Made by a program: the position numbers and the translations under genes. A stretch of 64,000 nt of DNA from Fonsecaea monophora (lineage: Eukaryota > Ascomycota > Eurotiomycetes > Chaetothyriales > Herpotrichiellaceae), in NCBI RefSeq assembly GCF_001642475.1, contig NW_019173935.1, positions 620,001 to 684,000 on the forward strand, in the 5' to 3' direction. How positions within the stretch are numbered: the first letter of the stretch is position 1; every line of letters begins with the position of its first letter. Below are positions 1-8,567 of the stretch, piece by piece. The notes beneath the pieces are model-generated. The model had not been told where the DNA came from. It worked only from the letters and a program-made list of their open reading frames with translations, and did no database searches.

Positions 1-2811
1 AGGTAGCACACTTTGCTGCGCTGGTAACTTTTCTCTTTTATCTTGATGTCTGTACTGGGCTAGCACTTCATCCCTGACGTCTGGTGGGAGTGCTGCAAGA
101 GCTTCGGGATCAAGTTGACTCTGACTCGGTAATGCAGCTTCATTGTCACTAACGAATGGTGAGACTGAGCGCGACAGCGGCTCATTCGAAGGTGACATTG
201 CACGAGTCGAAGTGCTCATAATGTCCAAGATGCTCTTTTGCTTCGGCGCAAATTTGTTCCTGATATCTGCTGGTAGTTCTGCGAGTACGGTAGGATCAAT
301 TTGGGAGGGGAGCATGAATTGTGTGCCGCTGATATTCAGTGGCTTCTGAGCAGAGCTCTCTTCGCCTATCATGAAAATGGTATCAGTAGCACCAGGAATG
401 ACTTGGCCCGTTTTCGGCTTCTCGGGAGTTGACACTTCTTCGATAGGATCAGTCGCCTCTTTAGACGTCGGCGTCTGCTTGGGTAGAGGACTCTGCCTGT
501 TCTGGTCTGTCAGTCTGGGGGGTGTCGAAGTCTGTGTGCCAGGCTTCTTGAACTGCAGCCTACGCTGGCTACCATCCATAAAGCCGCCTGTGCTGGTAGT
601 GGACGGCTTCAGCGGCTCCAGTTTCTGCATTTGAACACCCAAGCCTCGTAGCTCTCCAGGTGGGAAGCCATAACCACGCAGAATGGAGATTGCTTCCCTT
701 CCCAGGATATTTGCGTCGTTCGTGGCAACTCCAAGAACAACGCTCTTGTTGAAAGTGTCACACTTGCCATGACCCAGGTTCTTGGGAGGATCCAGACCAG
801 CATCCGCAGCTTTGCGCATGATCTTCATGGTCAACTGACGGCCTTTGACCAGTTGCTCCAGAAGCCGCCGCGACAGTTCCTCACAGAGGCTCTGAACAAA
901 CTCTTCTGCTTGTTGTTGATTGACGAAGCGGATTCCCCAGTTGATCTCGGCCGACACTGACTTCCGGACAACCTGGTCACCGACTTCCTGTTTGTCGATG
1001 CCTCGGGAGTAGTCCCATATCTTCTCGCCAGTTTTGGGACCCAAGGTGGTGATGAGTTTCTCTTTGGTGCAGGCTCTAATATCCTTGACGAATTTGATCC
1101 CGATTTCTTCCAGTTTGTTCCCAATACTCCATGCAACGCCGGGCAGATCCGTAACTGTCAGATCGCCTAGAAAATCCAGGACCTCTTCTGGCTTAATCAG
1201 GTGTTGTCCTGCCGGTTTGGCCTTGCGTAGGGCGACTTTGGCAAGCAGGATATTACCGCCTATACCAACTGAGACGTCGCAGCCTGTCTTTTCTTTCACA
1301 GACGCACGTAACTCCTGTGCGAGACGCTGCGCAGCTTCTTGCTCACGGTATATTGAACTCTCCGAAAGACCCCTTCCATCCGACCCGCCGATCTTGAGAC
1401 ATTGCTCACTGACGTCCAGCAAAGCCTCATCTATACTGATACTCTGAACCACACCATCAACCTCCAGGATAGCATCGTAAAAGTGACGGCTGGCCTCTTC
1501 GTAGGCCTTGAAGTCATATGGTAGAATTTTGAGATCAGGGCACAGCCCCAAGGCAGACTTCATCCACATACCGTTCTTGATGCCGTATTTCCTAGCGGGA
1601 TAGTTGCAACTCGCAATCTCGGACCCTGGTCCGCTACCATGTGCAATCACCACAGGTTTGTCAAGCAAGTGAGGATGTTTACGCAAGGATACAGCAGCGA
1701 AGAAGCTGTCGAAATCAACATGTAGGATGTATCTCCTTGCACCTGGTGCTCTTCTGAGTCTGCTTTTCTGGGAGGAAAGCTTCTCTTGGGTGCGGGCCTG
1801 CAGCTGTGCTTTTAGTTCTGCCTTCCAGGTGGATAGGTGATGCAACCTGGATTCGCGGTAGTACTGGTTGATGAAGTCAGGGTTCGCAGTACTCGATTTG
1901 GCCATATGAGGATTGGAGAGGAGAACAGCATTGTGCTCTTCGGCCGTCAACTGGCGCTTTTCAGGCTTTGGAAGGTCACCTAGTAGAGTGTTTGCTGGTT
2001 GAACCAGCTCAGGAGACTTTTGTTGGAGATTAGCAATGTCGTTTGTCGAAACCTCAGCGCCCCCGTCGAGATGGAATGCTGGAGCAATTCCAGGTGGTAT
2101 GGCAACATCGCCATTCGTCTCCTGTTCATGTCCGCGGATGGGAATTGCGGAATCGACTTCTTTGTCAGAACTGGGGCCATTTGTCTGCTGAACTTGGGTT
2201 TTATAATCATTGATTCCAGTTGGATGCTGTTCTCCTGTGGAAAATTGAAAAGGGCTCGAACTTCTCTCGGTTTGATCCTTGTATCTGCTCTGTTGAGTAT
2301 TGACCTGGCTGGTGATCTGACCACTCTCGAAACTCAACACCTTCTGGGTGACCCCTTCATCCACCAACCGATAGCCATCCCACGGTAACAGTTTCCCTGC
2401 CTGCACACTATCGACCACCCAGGCTGGCTTGACGATACGGTATCGCGCGAACTCGACCGTCTTCTTGGGAGTCAGATGGCTTGCAATAACGTGAGTGACG
2501 GCAGTCTTGCCATCGAGGTATTGAAGGAAACCGCCGCCATGAGAAACGATGAGGGTGTGTAGGTCGCGCAGCGAAGGCTGGGTGTAGCCATTAACATGGA
2601 CGACAACGCCGCGGAAGATGGGTGGCTTGTCAGAGGAATTGGCGCGTATTTCGACATCTAGATTCTGTAGCTTGATCTTTTTCCTTCGCATATAGTCGGC
2701 GAAACCGCCAAACTTGGAGGCTTCATATTCCTCGCCTTGCTCGTCGCTGAAGGTGTGGCCTTCGATGCGCTTTCGCACCAGCGTCGAGTTCTTTTCTAGT
2801 CGGGAGCCCAT
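1..2811 (-). CDS. REV1: DNA repair protein REV1, Y-family translesion polymerase (3' end outside window)
   Basis: Deoxycytidyl transferase that inserts dCMP opposite abasic sites and lesions and serves as a scaffold for polymerase zeta; nuclear. The minus-strand frame starts at the ATG at 2811 and stays open without introns to base 1, giving 937 codons, so the gene is cut by the window edge. Seen in order: a BRCT domain at about residues 60-150 (VVVHVNGYTQPS...AWVVDS); the polymerase core from about residue 365, with the metal-binding block HVDFDSFF and the second catalytic block SIDEALLD; then two ubiquitin-binding UBM motifs, near bases 265-305 (IDPTVLAELPADIRNKF) and 65-120 (LDPEALAALPPDVRDEV). 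The Rev7-binding C-terminal domain expected after the UBMs must lie beyond the window. It is divergent from the FKBP gene at 3262, with 450 bp shared upstream DNA. The family call is very secure. Confidence 0.96.
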   Translation of the reverse strand, partial: MGSRLEKNSTLVRKRIEGHTFSDEQGEEYEASKFGGFADYMRRKKIKLQNLDVEIRANSSDKPPIFRGVVVHVNGYTQPSLRDLHTLIVSHGGGFLQYLDGKTAVTHVIASHLTPKKTVEFARYRIVKPAWVVDSVQAGKLLPWDGYRLVDEGVTQKVLSFESGQITSQVNTQQSRYKDQTERSSSPFQFSTGEQHPTGINDYKTQVQQTNGPSSDKEVDSAIPIRGHEQETNGDVAIPPGIAPAFHLDGGAEVSTNDIANLQQKSPELVQPANTLLGDLPKPEKRQLTAEEHNAVLLSNPHMAKSSTANPDFINQYYRESRLHHLSTWKAELKAQLQARTQEKLSSQKSRLRRAPGARRYILHVDFDSFFAAVSLRKHPHLLDKPVVIAHGSGPGSEIASCNYPARKYGIKNGMWMKSALGLCPDLKILPYDFKAYEEASRHFYDAILEVDGVVQSISIDEALLDVSEQCLKIGGSDGRGLSESSIYREQEAAQRLAQELRASVKEKTGCDVSVGIGGNILLAKVALRKAKPAGQHLIKPEEVLDFLGDLTVTDLPGVAWSIGNKLEEIGIKFVKDIRACTKEKLITTLGPKTGEKIWDYSRGIDKQEVGDQVVRKSVSAEINWGIRFVNQQQAEEFVQSLCEELSRRLLEQLVKGRQLTMKIMRKAADAGLDPPKNLGHGKCDTFNKSVVLGVATNDANILGREAISILRGYGFPPGELRGLGVQMQKLEPLKPSTTSTGGFMDGSQRRLQFKKPGTQTSTPPRLTDQNRQSPLPKQTPTSKEATDPIEEVSTPEKPKTGQVIPGATDTIFMIGEESSAQKPLNISGTQFMLPSQIDPTVLAELPADIRNKFAPKQKSILDIMSTSTRAMSPSNEPLSRSVSPFVSDNEAALPSQSQLDPEALAALPPDVRDEVLAQYRHQDKREKLPAQQSVLP

Positions 2812-3261
2812 GGTGGGCTAGGAGGTGTCATGATCGCCAAACGATCTGTCTAAGTATCGCGACCATCCCGTGAATGTATGACCATAACATGAGTGTGGAC
2901 GGAGACACAGAGAGAGTTGAGTGGCGCGTGGAGCGAAGCAACGCGACAGGCGCAGGCAGACCTAACGCCGCTTTCACACCCCCCACTAGTGCCCAGTTCT
3001 TTGCCCAGTTCTTATCGATAAGCAAAATTTAAAAGGCTTGGCTGGGACTCGTTTCTGAGGCAGCGAAACTCCAAAGGCTCTCCAATTATTGTAAAGCTCT
3101 TTTTTTACTTTTTTTGTCTCTCTTCTTTTGCGCCTCACTTGAGTCTCACAAGATCGAACTCGGTCTTAAGTACTCTCTTTTTGGGACTATCCTATCCTGA
3201 AATCAATCTGACCTCATCGGTTCTTTGTTTTTGCCAGTCCTGCAGAAAGTGCACTGCCAAC
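2812..3261. promoter_or_regulatory. Shared divergent upstream region of REV1 and the FKBP gene
   Basis: This 450-bp stretch separates the two start codons and must hold both promoters. It has a T-rich patch around 3090-3130 just upstream of the FKBP gene. I see no clear TATA box and no open frame worth calling. Confidence 0.5.
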
Positions 3262-4934
3262 ATGTCGGGCATTCAACCTGTGGCGCTCTACGCCATGAAA
3301 GTCCCTCCGGGGGACATCATGGTCCCTGCCGTCCCCGAGTTTGCTGCCATGGTATGTTTGATCACTGTCCAAATAGCAGGATATGTGTACTAATTGGCTT
3401 GCGCAGTTTCGTTTGACCATGGCCGCCATTGATCCCAGTGCTGAACCTGAACTGGACGATCCCGATGACAAGCGCCCGCCCCGAGCCACTCTCAAACTTA
3501 TTCGCGTTCCGGACAGCATGCTTGACGATGATGACGATGATGAAGACGATGAGGATTACCTTGCTGGTCTCGACGATGATGAGGACGAAGACAGCGAAGA
3601 AGACGACGAGGATGACGAAGAAGTGAATGGCGGGCCGAGCGAGAAAAAGTCCAAAGCTGATGGGGCAGGCGAGGATGAAGATGAGGACGAAGATATGGAA
3701 GGATCAGATGACGACGAAGTCACCGCGGAGGATTTGGCAGCCATCGCGAAGCTAACCAAGCTCATGAAGAGCGCTAAAGCGAAAGGGAAAGCCAAAGCTT
3801 TGGACGGAGAGGACGATGCGGACGATGAAGAAGATGAAGATGACGAGGCCCTTGAGATGGACGAGGTTGTTGTCTGCACTCTCGATCCCGAAAAGGTAAG
3901 TCTCCGCCATTGAGGTGTGAGACATGGTCTAACGTCGATGACAGAACTGCCAACAAACTCTTGACTTTGTCGTCGGTGAAGGCGAGAAGATCTTTTTCAA
4001 GGTCTCTGGTGCATACACGGTCAATCTCACTGGCAACTACGTGATTCCTCAAGATGACGGCTCGGCGTCCCTCTACGATGAAGACGATGAGGATGACGAG
4101 GAAGACTATGACTTGTCCCCAGACGAGGACGAGCTAGATGCCCTCGAGGACGTCGACGAGGATTCTGACGCTCTCGATGATCTCGAAGACCCTCGCATCA
4201 CCGAAGTTGATGAAGAGGAAGACAATGCGGCCATCAAGGGCAGCAAGCAGGCTGCGAAAGGCAAGAACAAACGACCTGCCGAAGATGACGAGGACGATGA
4301 GGAAGAGGACAACCTTGATGACATCGTTGCCAAGTCACTGAAGAAGGAGGAAGCCAAGGCAGCAGGATCCGAGAAACTCAGCAAAGCGGAGAAGAAGCGT
4401 CTCAAGAAACTCAAGAAGAACGATGGTGAAGCTGTCGCAGTCGGTGCCTCTGCCGAAAGCAAGAAGGAAGCCGCGCAGGCCAATGGCAGCTCTGAGAAGA
4501 AAGTCCAGTTCGCCAAGAATCTGGAGCAAGGACCGACTCCATCTGCGACGCCTGCCAAGTCTGACAGTAAGGACAAGTCAGGCACCGGCTCTGGCACATT
4601 GGGGGTGAAGGAGGTTCAAGGTGTCACCATCGATGACCGCAAGCTTGGTAGTGGCCCTGCCGCGAAGAAAGGGGCACGTCTGGAGATGCGCTACATTGGC
4701 AAGCTCGACAACGGCAAGGTCTTTGACAGCAACAAGTCTGGCAAGCCGTTCAGCTTCAAGCTGGGCGCCGGCGAAGTGATCAAGGGCTGGGACATTGGTC
4801 TCCAGGGAATTCAGGTCGGCGGAGAACGAAGATTGATCATCCCGGCGAACTTGGCATATGGAAACAAGGCCTTGCCGGGCATCCCCAAAAACAGCAAGCT
4901 GACATTTGACATCAAGTGCCTGGCTGTGAAATGA
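3262..4934 (+). CDS. FPR4: Nucleolar FKBP-type peptidyl-prolyl isomerase, Fpr3/Fpr4 type
   Basis: Proline isomerase and histone chaperone of the nucleolus and chromatin. Three exons: 3262-3351, 3407-3895 and 3945-4934, together 522 codons plus stop. Both introns are short (55 and 49 nt) with GTATGT and GTAAGT donors. The N-terminus (SGIQPVALYAMKVPPGD) begins a nucleoplasmin-like domain that continues through exon 3 (NCQQTLDFVVGEGEKIFFKV). Long Asp/Glu tracts lie at about residues 75-150 and 225-285, followed by Lys-rich nuclear/nucleolar signals. The last ~100 residues are the FKBP domain: LEMRYIGKLDNGKVFD, the GWDIGLQGIQVGGERRL core and LAYGNKALPGIP. The length and domain order match yeast Fpr3/Fpr4; which of the two paralogues it corresponds to cannot be told, as most filamentous fungi have one. 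Confidence 0.95.
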
Positions 4935-5278
4935 GGGCTGGCGTTGATGAAGCTTGAGCATGCGAAGCATTGCATGGATGGATAGCGAGCAGGCGACCAC
5001 AACACTTTACAAGCGTTGTGTGAGCCGAGTATCTCAAAAAAAGTCGTGTTTTGGTGAGTGAGGTTTACGGAATCACAATCATACCAGGCGTTTCTTGGAG
5101 GAGGGATTCCGCAGGATCTGGACCGAAAGGACCCGAGCGAGAGAGGATCCAGGTTTCAAGCAAAAGATGACGAGCTCGTCGTGGCAACACGCGCGTGTGG
5201 CTCGGAAGTTATCTCTGGCTCTGTAGTTGTACATCAAGCTACAACGTAATAACACATGTGATAGAAAAAGGCGTTGCT

Positions 5279-5317
5279 CAGTCAGTCAGTCAGTCGGTCG
5301 GTCGGTCGGTCGGTCAG
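5279..5317. repeat. (CAGT)n / (CGGT)n compound microsatellite
   Basis: About four CAGT units pass directly into about five CGGT units, so one base of the unit changes part way through. It is intergenic, downstream of the FKBP gene. Confidence 0.9.
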
Positions 5318-5670
5318 TTTCAATATCGATCAAATACAAAAAGTTTTGTCATAGAGTGTGATACTTCCACCACCGATACAAGAAAAGGTCAAGTAGATTA
5401 AGAAAGGGGAGTGTGGATGGATAGTACTTTAAGGAACATGTATGTATTTCTTGTCCCTCGTTTTACTTCGACTTCATTTCACTTCGTCTCATCTCATCTC
5501 ATTTTCATCCCAGTTAATATCGTTCATTCCTCGTATATAATATAAAACCCAACTGGCTCGTTCTCGCTGCAATCTACGTAAAACCCAGGAGATATGAATG
5601 GTGAAATATGTGATATGATGTGAAAGTATCAAATCATGGCCGTCCCCTTTCCCCTCGCATGAAAGAAGGG

Positions 5671-5700
5671 AGGTAGGTAGGTAGGTAGGTAGGTAGGTAG
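5671..5700. repeat. (AGGT)n microsatellite
   Basis: About 7.5 tandem AGGT units in the region between two convergent genes, followed by a short A-run. Confidence 0.92.
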
Positions 5701-6029
5701 ATGGGGAAAAAAAAAAGACAAGGTCATTCAATGCAGTCAATCTGGTTCTGGTTCCCCTTTTGCGCCCGTTTTTTTGGTTTCAAAAGCCGAAAAACTAATA
5801 AAGTCAAAGACTCAAAGGTCAAGCAAGACACGTCGTTGGTGTCTGACCACAGAAGACACAAGGGATGAATGGTAAGTAGAGGAGAAGGGAGGGAGAGAGG
5901 TGGCGGAGGGATCAACAAAGTCCCTTCCTCTCCTTTAATGTCGTCCAGCCTTGCTTGTCCAGCTCTTCTTCTCCTTCTCCCTGCCCTTCTGGTCAAACAG
6001 ACTCCTCCATCTTTTCTTTCCTTTTTTTT

Positions 6030-8567
6030 TCACCCGCGCAACCGACTCATCTGCGGATCAAACAGCGGCTCCGGCGTGACGGTGGCCCGGATCTTCTTGC
6101 CAAAGTACTCGATCTCGACGGCGGCGCCCTCGCCCACGTTGCCGGGAAGCCAGGCATACGCGATGGGTTTGCCGATGGTGTAGCCGAACGCAGCGCTGGT
6201 GATGTATCCGACGGGACGGCCGTCGTGGAAGACGGGTTCCTTGCCCAGCACGACGGAGCGGCCGTCGTCGACGGTGAGGCAGCGGAGGCGTTTTCTTTGG
6301 ACCGCGGCGACCTCTGTCTTTTCTCCCTCCTCGTTCTTGGGAGGGGCACGGCCCTCGAGCGCCGTCTGGCCCACAAACCCCTGCTTGCCGGCCTTGACGG
6401 CGAACTCGACGCCGGCCTCCCAGGGGTCGTGCTCCGTGGTCATGTCGGTGCCCCACGAGCGGTAGCCCTTCTCGAGGCGCAGGGCGTTGAAGGCCGTGCG
6501 GCCCGCGGCGACGACCCCGTGCGCCTGGCCGGCCTGCCACAGGGCGTCCCACAGCCGCTGGCCGTTGTCGGCGCTGGCGTAGATCTCCCACCCCAGCTCG
6601 CCGACGTACGACAGCCGCATGGCCACGACGGGGATGCCCGCGACGCTGGCCCGCTTGACCCGGAAGTACCGCAGGCCCTTGTTGCTGAAGTCGTCGGGGC
6701 TGACGGCGCCGATGACCTCGCGCGCCCGCGGGCCCCAGAGTCCCACGCAGCACGTCCCGCCCGTGATCTCGCGCACGTGCGCCCACCGGCTGGGATCCTG
6801 CTGCGACTGCCGCCGCGCCTCGCGCGAGAAGTAGATCAGGTCGACGCGCCCGTTGACCCCGACCTGGAACAGCTCGTCGGCGAGCCGTGCCACCGTGATG
6901 TCGCTGCGGATCCCGCCCGCGCTGTCGAGGACGAGCGTGTACGTGACGGCGCCGGGTTTCTTGCCCACGTCCCCCGTCGTGAGCCGCTGGAGGAGGTCGA
7001 CCGCACCGGGACCCACCACCTCCAGCCGCCGCAGCGGCGTCATGTCGTACATTGCCACGGCGGTGCGCGTCTTCCACGCCTCGACGGCCGCGATGGGCGA
7101 GTAGTACCGCGCGGACCAGGGGTCGCGCTCCACGGGCTTCCACTCGGGCGGGAGCTGGTCGATCAGCTTCGCGTTGGCCTCGAACCAGAACGGCCGCTCC
7201 CACGCCCCGGCCTCGAGGAAGTACGCGCCCAGCTCGCGCTGCCTGGCGTAGAACGGACTGACGCGCAGGTTTCGCGGCGACTCGCGCGGCTGCAGCGGGT
7301 GGAGGATGTCGTAGACCTCGACGAAGTTTTGTTGCGATGTCTCTTCGACGTACGCCCGCGTAAGCTGCACCTCTTCGAACCGACCCAGATCGCACTCGGC
7401 CAGGTCGACCGTGGACCGCCCTGTCGTCAGGATCTCGGCCACCGCGCGCGCCACCCCGGCAGAGTGTGTCACCCACACGGCCTCGGCGACGTAGAAGCCG
7501 TCCAGCGTGGGCGACTGGCCGACCAAGGGCCCGCCGTCTGGCGTGAAGGAGAAGATGCCGTTGAAGCCGTCGTCGATCTCGCTCTCCTTTAGCGCCGGGA
7601 GGAGTTCCCGCGACAGGTCCCATGCGGGCTTGAAGTCTTCGGTCGTAAACTCCATGCGGGACGGCATGTTCTTCTCATCGACGCCCTTGGAAGCGAGGGG
7701 TAGAGACGCCGCCACGACGGGCATGGGCCGGTGCGCGTACGAGCCAATCCCAAACTGCTCGCCGTGTTCGCGGTAGTAGAGGTCCTGGTCCTGGTAGCGC
7801 AGGATGGGGAGACTGGCTCCATTGGGTCGGGGATTTCGGCCTGCCTGCGCGGGCACGGGCGTCGTCTTTGCGTACTGATGCGCCAGGGGCAGCAGCGGGA
7901 TCGACAGGCCGACCATAGCGCCCACCTCGACGCCCCAGAAGCCCGCGCACGAGACGACAATGTCGGCCGGTATGACTCCCTCGGGCGTGATCACCCCCGT
8001 GACGCGGTCGTTGCTCTGCTCGATCCCCGTCACCTGCGTGGAGCCCAGGTACCGCACGTCGGCCTTGCGAGTGCGGTCGATGAGCAGCTGGACCGCGCGC
8101 GCCGCCAGGGCCAGCCCGTCGGTCGGGATGAACAAGCCACCGAGCACGAGGTCCTTGTTCAGCAGGGGATACCGCTCGAGACACTCGTCTTTGCTGAGGA
8201 GGCGGGTGTCGACCCCCCAGGACGAGGCCCAGCCGTGTTTGCGCTTGAGCTCTTCGACACGTGCGGGCGTCGTGGCGATCTCCAAGCCGCCCACCTGGTT
8301 GAAGCAGCTCTGCCCGTCCTCCTGGAGCGAGAGCAGCTTTTCCACCGTGTACCGAGCAAACTGGGTCATTGTTTTGGAGGGGTTCGTCTGGAACACCAGG
8401 CCAGGAGCGTGAGACGTCGAGCCGCCGGGCATGTCGAGCGGGCCCTGCTCGATGACGGTGATGTCAGTCCAGCCGCGCGAGACGAGCTCGTCGGCGAGGT
8501 TGGTGCCCACGATGCCGGCGCCGATGATGGCGACGCGAGGCACGGGCGCCACGGTGATGGACCCCAT
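6030..8567 (-). CDS. Dimethylglycine oxidase/dehydrogenase, bacterial type (FAD + tetrahydrofolate domains)
   Basis: Flavoenzyme expected to demethylate N,N-dimethylglycine to sarcosine, passing the released carbon to tetrahydrofolate or giving formaldehyde. One uninterrupted frame of 845 residues from an ATG at 8567. N-terminal DAO domain: GAGIVG Rossmann motif at residues 16-21, and TSHAPGL (His53) where dimethylglycine dehydrogenases carry the FAD-linking histidine. LPLAHQY near residue 230 holds the active-site His known from Arthrobacter DMG oxidase, and SFTPDGGPLVG closes the domain. The second half is the GcvT-like folate domain (YDMTPLRRLEV, LSYVGELGWEIY, LRLEKGYRSWGTDM). I see no mitochondrial presequence or PTS1, so it is probably cytosolic. 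The whole protein resembles actinobacterial DMG oxidase as I remember it, down to the final MSRLRG. It is GC-rich and intronless, unlike its neighbours, which suggests horizontal transfer. Confidence 0.92.
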   Translation of the reverse strand: MGSITVAPVPRVAIIGAGIVGTNLADELVSRGWTDITVIEQGPLDMPGGSTSHAPGLVFQTNPSKTMTQFARYTVEKLLSLQEDGQSCFNQVGGLEIATTPARVEELKRKHGWASSWGVDTRLLSKDECLERYPLLNKDLVLGGLFIPTDGLALAARAVQLLIDRTRKADVRYLGSTQVTGIEQSNDRVTGVITPEGVIPADIVVSCAGFWGVEVGAMVGLSIPLLPLAHQYAKTTPVPAQAGRNPRPNGASLPILRYQDQDLYYREHGEQFGIGSYAHRPMPVVAASLPLASKGVDEKNMPSRMEFTTEDFKPAWDLSRELLPALKESEIDDGFNGIFSFTPDGGPLVGQSPTLDGFYVAEAVWVTHSAGVARAVAEILTTGRSTVDLAECDLGRFEEVQLTRAYVEETSQQNFVEVYDILHPLQPRESPRNLRVSPFYARQRELGAYFLEAGAWERPFWFEANAKLIDQLPPEWKPVERDPWSARYYSPIAAVEAWKTRTAVAMYDMTPLRRLEVVGPGAVDLLQRLTTGDVGKKPGAVTYTLVLDSAGGIRSDITVARLADELFQVGVNGRVDLIYFSREARRQSQQDPSRWAHVREITGGTCCVGLWGPRAREVIGAVSPDDFSNKGLRYFRVKRASVAGIPVVAMRLSYVGELGWEIYASADNGQRLWDALWQAGQAHGVVAAGRTAFNALRLEKGYRSWGTDMTTEHDPWEAGVEFAVKAGKQGFVGQTALEGRAPPKNEEGEKTEVAAVQRKRLRCLTVDDGRSVVLGKEPVFHDGRPVGYITSAAFGYTIGKPIAYAWLPGNVGEGAAVEIEYFGKKIRATVTPEPLFDPQMSRLRG

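Larger units (their letters stand above)
4935..6029. other. Intergenic region with tetranucleotide microsatellites
   Basis: This 1.1-kb gap lies between the 3' ends of the convergent FKBP and dimethylglycine oxidase genes. Apart from two tetranucleotide arrays (listed separately) and an A-run at about 5706-5715, I see no conserved open frame or RNA gene. Confidence 0.6.

Noticed and set aside
3556..3879. Serine-rich frame antisense to the FKBP acidic tracts
   Set aside because: It is the complement of GAT/GAG/GAC-rich codons of the Asp/Glu tracts, so long Ser runs are expected by chance.
5955..7592. Long plus-strand open frame (about 545 codons) opposite the dimethylglycine oxidase
   Set aside because: It is the shadow of a GC-rich, codon-biased gene: the encoded sequence is rich in Arg, Ala, Asp and Val with no recognisable domain, while the minus strand encodes a clearly conserved enzyme.
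6058..7623. Second long minus-strand frame (about 521 codons) inside the dimethylglycine oxidase gene
   Set aside because: Arg/Gly-rich off-frame translation of the same GC-rich region; no conserved motif.
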